10,444 nt of DNA from Pyrinomonadaceae bacterium. Lineage in GTDB: Bacteria; Acidobacteriota; Blastocatellia; Pyrinomonadales; Pyrinomonadaceae. The notes beneath the pieces are model-generated. The model saw only the letters and a program-made list of their open reading frames with translations, was not told the DNA's origin and searched no databases. The stretch's first letter is position 1; every line of letters begins with the position of its first letter. Where the stretch lies: contig JACMLC010000453.1 in assembly GCA_014379795.1 (NCBI GenBank), positions 1-10,444 on the forward strand. The letters run 5' to 3'. This document shows, piece after piece, positions 6,853 through 10,444 of the stretch. The translations under genes and the position numbers were made by a program.

Positions 6853-6871
6853 GTGTGCCAGTTGTGCGCCA
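6852..6871. repeat. Imperfect tandem repeat TGTG(T/C)GCCA x2, 11-bp period
   Basis: TGTGTGCCA (6852-6860) and TGTGCGCCA (6863-6871) differ at one base and are 11 bp apart. This is the same spacing as the different repeat pair at 6621-6641 on the other side of the tRNA fragment. It may be the second arm of an attachment site. The repeat ends just before the aldo/keto reductase remnant. Confidence 0.4.
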
Positions 6872-6883
6872 AATTTAATATTA

Positions 6884-6991
6884 ATCGAACTCACGCCCGA
6901 CGATTTGCGTGACATCGCTGACGCCGCCTCAAAGATCACAGTGCAAGGGGCTAGATACCCGGAAAAGCTGGAACAAATGACCGGTCGCTGA
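6884..6991 (+). pseudogene. Aldo/keto reductase, C-terminal remnant
   Basis: Only about the last 35 codons remain. They read 'IELTPDDLRDIADAASKI' and then 'TVQGARYPEKLEQMTGR', ending at TGA 6989-6991. This is the conserved C-terminal tail of the bacterial aldo/keto reductase family, whose members are usually about 310-340 residues long and act as NADPH-dependent carbonyl reductases. The TIM-barrel with the catalytic Asp/Tyr/Lys/His is gone. No start codon with a ribosome site precedes it. Similarity stops at about 6884, directly after the repeat pair that follows the tRNA fragment, so the gene was probably cut when an element inserted or a deletion fused the two regions. The YahK-type reductase gene begins 63 bp downstream, and the two may once have been neighbours in one redox operon. 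Confidence 0.78.
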
Positions 6992-7054
6992 GCGGGCGGA
7001 TTAAGAACCGAATAAACTGGAACCAGAGTATTTTTCAAATAGGAGCATAAATTC

Positions 7055-8104
7055 ATGTACAACGCGAAAGCTTATTCTGCCGCAAGCGAGACATCGCCGC
7101 TGGCCTCAACTACGATCCCTCGGCGCGACCCGAACGAGCACGACGTGCGGATCGAGATTCTCTTCTGCGGCATCTGCCACTCCGACCTCCATTCGGTGCG
7201 TAACGAGTGGAGCGCCACTGTGTACCCGATTGTCCCAGGCCATGAGATCGTCGGTCGTGTCACAGAGGTCGGCTCCGCCGTTACCACATATAAGCCCGGC
7301 GACCTTGCCGGGGTCGGCTGCCTTGTTGACTCGGACAGGACCTGCGCCCAGTGCCAAGCGGGCTTTGAGAATTTCTGTCCTAACCTGACCCTCACGTTCG
7401 GCTCTCCGGACAAGCACCTCGGGGGCGTTACTTACGGCGGCTACTCCGAGAGCCTTGTCGTTGACGAGCGTTTCGTCCTGCGCATCCCTTCCAACCTAGA
7501 CCTTGCCACTGCCGCTCCACTCCTTTGCGCAGGCATCACGACTTACTCGCCCATGCGCCGCCGGGGCGTTACAAAGGGCAAGAAGGTCGGCGTGGTGGGC
7601 CTCGGGGGATTGGGCCACATGGGAGTGAAATTCGCCCGCGCTTTCGGCGCTCACGTCGTCGCCTTCACCACCTCGCCCGACAAGACGGACGACGCGCTCC
7701 GCCTCGGCTCTGACGAAGTGGTCCTCTCGCGCGACGCCGAGCAAATGCAGAAGCACGCAGGGAGCTTTGATTTCATCCTCGACACGGTCTCCGCTGATCA
7801 CGACATCAACGCCTATCTCAACCTGCTCGGCGTCGAGGGCAATCTCACCCTCGTCGGCGCGCCACCGAAGCCACTGGGCGTCTCGGCCTTCAGCCTCATC
7901 ATGGGGAACCGCAGTCTCTCCGGCTCTAACATCGGCGGCATCCCTGAGACACAGGAGATGCTCGATTTCTGTGGCGAGCACAACATCACAGCCGATGTTG
8001 AAGTCATCCCCATCCAGAAGGTCAACGAAGCCTATGAGAGACTGCTGAAGTCCGACGTGAAGTACCGCTTCGCGATTGATATGGCTTCTCTCAAATCGGA
8101 GTAA
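7055..8104 (+). CDS. YahK-type zinc-dependent alcohol (aldehyde) dehydrogenase
   Basis: A 349-residue medium-chain dehydrogenase, the same length as E. coli YahK and collinear with it. It probably reduces aldehydes with NADPH in the cytoplasm. Catalytic zinc ligands are Cys41 ('CGICHSDLH'), His63-Glu64 ('PGHEIVG') and Cys158 ('LLCAGITTYSP'). The structural zinc lobe has Cys97, Cys100 and Cys108, but the first of the four usual cysteines is Asp94 ('VDSDRTC'). The Rossmann loop is 'GLGGLG' (182-187), and 'TTSPDK' after the second strand suggests NADP(H). The C-terminal 'GGIPETQEMLDFC' and 'NEAYERLLKSDVKYRF' are family signatures. AGGAG at 7041-7045, nine bases before ATG, supports the start. 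It is transcribed alone after the aldo/keto reductase remnant and ends in the shared terminator at 8285-8314. The substrate is not known. Confidence 0.93.
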   Translation: MYNAKAYSAASETSPLASTTIPRRDPNEHDVRIEILFCGICHSDLHSVRNEWSATVYPIVPGHEIVGRVTEVGSAVTTYKPGDLAGVGCLVDSDRTCAQCQAGFENFCPNLTLTFGSPDKHLGGVTYGGYSESLVVDERFVLRIPSNLDLATAAPLLCAGITTYSPMRRRGVTKGKKVGVVGLGGLGHMGVKFARAFGAHVVAFTTSPDKTDDALRLGSDEVVLSRDAEQMQKHAGSFDFILDTVSADHDINAYLNLLGVEGNLTLVGAPPKPLGVSAFSLIMGNRSLSGSNIGGIPETQEMLDFCGEHNITADVEVIPIQKVNEAYERLLKSDVKYRFAIDMASLKSE

Positions 8105-8284
8105 CGGGCATAGCAGGACAGAAAGCAAACGAACTGACGACTGGGCGACGACCAGAAAAGGCGAACGGGAGAAAGGCTCGGTAATTTCTCAAAAAAGTCT
8201 GGCAACATTCGTTACGAAAATTATCGAATCTTCTGAAAATTATGTTCGCGAAAACTTGGGTGTGAATAAACCACTTTCCTTACA

Positions 8285-8314
8285 AAAAAGCCCGCGACGA
8301 CGCGCGGGCTTTTT
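8285..8314. terminator. Strong bidirectional intrinsic terminator
   Basis: GCCCGCG (8290-8296) and CGCGGGC (8303-8309) pair perfectly around a 6-base loop. The stem is flanked by an A-run on the left and TTTTT on the right, so the pairing extends to 12 bp and either strand gives a GC stem followed by a U-tract. It lies between the convergent dehydrogenase (+) and FG-GAP protein (-) genes and should end transcription from both. Confidence 0.9.
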
Positions 8315-8336
8315 ACTGTCCGGTGACTATTGATTG

Positions 8337-9047
8337 CTAATTAGGTAATCCGAAGTAGACCGGCGTTCCACCGCCGAGCGGAAGCGACCATCCGATCTGA
8401 TAACGATAACTATACCATCGCGAATCGCTTGGACGGTACACGACCGGACGCGAGACTTCCCCTTTCTCTAAAAACGGCAGCGGTATATCGCCAGTCGTTC
8501 CCCAATAAATTGGGGCGTAGCTTCCGTTGGTGCTGCGCAGGATGTGCCACACTCCTGACCGGTAAACAGCCAGATCAGCTTTGCCATCGCCATCGTAATC
8601 TGCCGGCAGCGCAAGGTCGCCGGTAGTTCCCCAATGAAAGATACCGAGACCCTGATCAGAGCTTCGGATGTAATACCAATCGCCCGTCGCCTGCCGAAAG
8701 ACCGCGATGTCTGTCTTGGTGTCGCCATCGAAATCAGCCGGCACCGGACGATCACCGTTCGCTCCCCAATGCACCGCGACGACTTGCAGCGTTTCCATGT
8801 AAAAGATGTACCAGTTACCGTCACTGGGACGGAACACCGCATAGTCGGTTTTGCCGCCGCCGTTGTAATCGTTCGGGATCGGGATGTCGCCCGGCAGCCC
8901 GAAGTTGAATTCGGTCCACGCGGCGGTGGAACTCAGATCCACGTACCACTTGCCTTCGCTGTTGCGGTAAACGGCGTAATCGGTTCGGCCATCGCCGTCG
9001 AAATCGCCGGGAGCGGGAATATCACCCAGGGCAGATGATCCCCAGTT
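8337..9047 (-). repeat. Tandem coding repeat, 135-bp period, in the FG-GAP gene
   Basis: The first Asp codon of four successive Ca-loop motifs ends at 9005, 8870, 8735 and 8600, which is an exact 135-bp spacing. Each unit encodes a 'W/FG...GD.P.P.D.DGDGKTD.AV.R...G.WY' module. A related unit to the left (Asp at 9137) is one codon out of step, and the last unit near 8465 lacks the calcium loop and is one residue shorter. The units have diverged in sequence while keeping their length. Confidence 0.8.
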
Positions 9048-10430
9048 GTAGGTTTGGCTCGGTATATTGGCAGTAGGGTTCCAATTCCCATTCCCGAACC
9101 TCCACTGGCCGTTTGCTCCGTTCCAACTCACGATGTCGGGTATCGGAATCGAGTCGAAATTCATGGCGCGGGTTTGCCCCTTGAAATCACAAACGTTGGA
9201 CTTTATGACCACGACCTCTTCACCAAATGTATTGAAGATTTCGTGAGGTCTATCATACAAGTCCGCTTTACCGTCGGCGTTGAAATCCTCTATATACAGG
9301 CTCGGCGTCGGGTAGCTCAATATTCTGGGGTAGTACTGCGATGGAAAGAACCCGCCCGCCGGATTGCTAAGGAATATTTCGTAATCGGTATAGTCCACAT
9401 TGATCAGATCAAGACGGCCATCACCATTGAAATCAACCGGATTGCGTACGAAAGCAGTAGAGTTCGTGATCGTAAACGGATAAGTCGCAACCGTAAACGT
9501 CGCGTCGCTCTGCCCGGAGAAGACTACGAGACCGCTTCCGCCGTCGGCATAAATGTCCATGCGCCCATCGTTATTCAGCTCCCCAACTCCGAAAATGAAT
9601 ACAGAATTTATTGTCAACGGAGTGCCGAGCGTAAACGTCCCGTTGCCCATATTTCTCAGAATCCGGATCTGGTACGAACCCGAGGCAAAACTCTTGTACG
9701 CAATATCGTCATCTCCGTCGCCATCGAAATCGCCGAGGAAGCGGGTCGAATCATTAATTCCGTTCTCAGCCGTATGAGCGAGGATCAAAACGGGGCTTCC
9801 AAGCGAGCCGTCAGCGTTCAAAGGCGAGTAGTAAAAGGTCTCGTGGCCGGTTGCAATCACTTCTAACGTATAAACCCAGTCGAGGCGTCCGTCGCTGTTG
9901 ACATCGGCATAACCGATGTACCGCATCCAGTGGTTTGAGTCTGCGGGAGAAACTAGCGTGGCCAGCGGCACAAACGTACCGTTCCCCATGTTGCGGTGGA
10001 TTTTGTGGTCGGGATAGCCCCAGCTCTTGAGCAACATGTCCAACTTGCCGTCCGAATCAAAATCCCGGAATTGATAGGCAAAACAGCAGCCAGGGTCCGT
10101 CGAGGCCGAACTGTTTAATGTCGTCGTATAGATGATCGGATTATCCCAGTCCCAATATCCCGTCGCGAGCGCCGGATAAATGATAATGTCCGAGGTCTGG
10201 GTCGTCGTGTTAAAACGAAAATTCCAAAAGTCGGAACGCCCGTCGCCGGTCCAGTCCTGAAGCCGGAAAGTCCCCCCGTTCTGCGTAAAGCGGCGGATCT
10301 TGTCCACGGCGCGATACTCAGATTGGAAATTGATTCCGCACTGCTGCCCCGACGCCGGAGAGGCGAACGAGAGAGCGGAAACGACGAAAAACACCGGAAC
10401 AACTAAATAGGTGAGTAGGCTTCTGGACAT
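8337..10430 (-). CDS. Secreted FG-GAP/VCBS repeat protein
   Basis: A 697-residue exported protein with a signal peptide at residues 1-28 ('YLVVPVFFVVSALSFASPASG'). There is no lipobox, although Cys31 follows closely. Seven Ca-loop motifs of type D-x-D/N-x-D-G start at residues 59, 123, 176, 234, 284, 333 and 382. Such FG-GAP/VCBS repeats form beta-propeller blades, and seven would match an integrin-alpha-like propeller. A second array follows with loops at 476, 521, 566 and 611, exactly 45 residues apart, each in the pattern 'P..DFDGDGRTDYAVYR..G.WY'. Related modules near 432 and 655 lack the calcium ligands. No catalytic domain, membrane anchor or sorting tail is seen, so binding or adhesion on the cell surface or outside is likely but not shown. 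ATG 10430 is supported by GGAGG (10439-10435 on the minus strand). Its promoter lies outside the window. Confidence 0.9.
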   Translation of the reverse strand: MSRSLLTYLVVPVFFVVSALSFASPASGQQCGINFQSEYRAVDKIRRFTQNGGTFRLQDWTGDGRSDFWNFRFNTTTQTSDIIIYPALATGYWDWDNPIIYTTTLNSSASTDPGCCFAYQFRDFDSDGKLDMLLKSWGYPDHKIHRNMGNGTFVPLATLVSPADSNHWMRYIGYADVNSDGRLDWVYTLEVIATGHETFYYSPLNADGSLGSPVLILAHTAENGINDSTRFLGDFDGDGDDDIAYKSFASGSYQIRILRNMGNGTFTLGTPLTINSVFIFGVGELNNDGRMDIYADGGSGLVVFSGQSDATFTVATYPFTITNSTAFVRNPVDFNGDGRLDLINVDYTDYEIFLSNPAGGFFPSQYYPRILSYPTPSLYIEDFNADGKADLYDRPHEIFNTFGEEVVVIKSNVCDFKGQTRAMNFDSIPIPDIVSWNGANGQWRFGNGNWNPTANIPSQTYNWGSSALGDIPAPGDFDGDGRTDYAVYRNSEGKWYVDLSSTAAWTEFNFGLPGDIPIPNDYNGGGKTDYAVFRPSDGNWYIFYMETLQVVAVHWGANGDRPVPADFDGDTKTDIAVFRQATGDWYYIRSSDQGLGIFHWGTTGDLALPADYDGDGKADLAVYRSGVWHILRSTNGSYAPIYWGTTGDIPLPFLEKGEVSRPVVYRPSDSRWYSYRYQIGWSLPLGGGTPVYFGLPN

Positions 10431-10444
10431 AACGCCTCCATTGA

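Noticed and set aside
6712..7062. 116-residue ORF on the minus strand
   Set aside because: It contains 'WRDLNPRPAVYKS', a well-known artefact of reading a tRNA 3' end backwards, and also runs antisense through the aldo/keto reductase remnant.
7496..8128. 210-residue ORF on - opposite the dehydrogenase
   Set aside because: It is a shadow of a high-GC gene whose + strand product matches YahK along its whole length.
8076..8333. 85-residue ORF on + after the dehydrogenase
   Set aside because: It runs through the intergenic region and reads straight through the terminator hairpin; no ribosome site and no motif.
8337..9047. Regular 135-bp spacing as a CRISPR-like array
   Set aside because: The period is in frame, the units are coding and diverged, and no short identical repeats with unique spacers exist.
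9054..9866. 270-residue ORF on + inside the FG-GAP gene
   Set aside because: It is antisense to a protein with a clear signal peptide, repeats and ribosome site; the biased codons of the DxDGDG motifs keep the opposite strand open.

Overview
The window looks like chromosomal DNA of a Gram-negative environmental bacterium with moderately high GC. The most likely source is Acidobacteriota, perhaps Blastocatellia. That placement is an inference from the style of the secreted FG-GAP protein (modules like 'PADFDGD..TD.AVFR...G.WY') and from the make-up of the polysaccharide locus. No 16S rRNA or other phylogenetic marker is present.

Left part (1-6644, all on +): the end of a surface-polysaccharide locus. 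In order it holds the last 43 codons of an AsnB-type asparagine synthetase, a GT4 glycosyltransferase, a sugar-nucleotide epimerase reduced to its two ends by an internal deletion, a 309-bp spacer with a hairpin, a 624-residue fusion of a WecA/MraY-type phosphoglycosyltransferase with the membrane and Rossmann half of a CapD/FlaA1-type protein, a membrane-anchored TPR protein with a C-terminal jelly-roll-like domain, and an O-antigen ligase/polymerase whose start overlaps that gene. Together they suggest lipid-linked glycan initiation, extension by GT4, and ligation or polymerisation on the periplasmic side.

Middle (about 6620-7000): a scar with no intact gene. It contains the 3' part of a tRNA-Thr(TGT), starting in the anticodon loop and running to CCA. 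This is followed by a terminator-like hairpin and flanked by two different pairs of short direct repeats, each with an 11-bp period. Next comes the last ~35 codons of an aldo/keto reductase whose 5' part is gone. This resembles the attachment site and boundary of a tRNA-targeting integrative element. No integrase gene is present.

Right part (7055-10444): an intact YahK-type zinc alcohol dehydrogenase on +, convergent with a 697-residue secreted FG-GAP/VCBS repeat protein on -. The two are separated by a strong bidirectional terminator. The secreted protein has seven irregularly spaced Ca-loop motifs, enough for a seven-bladed propeller, followed by a second array in which four Ca-loop motifs are exactly 135 bp apart.

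No CRISPR array, transposase, complete RNA gene or clearly new defence system was found. The most unusual items are the WecA-CapD fusion, the tRNA/att scar, and the two gene remnants (epimerase, aldo/keto reductase).
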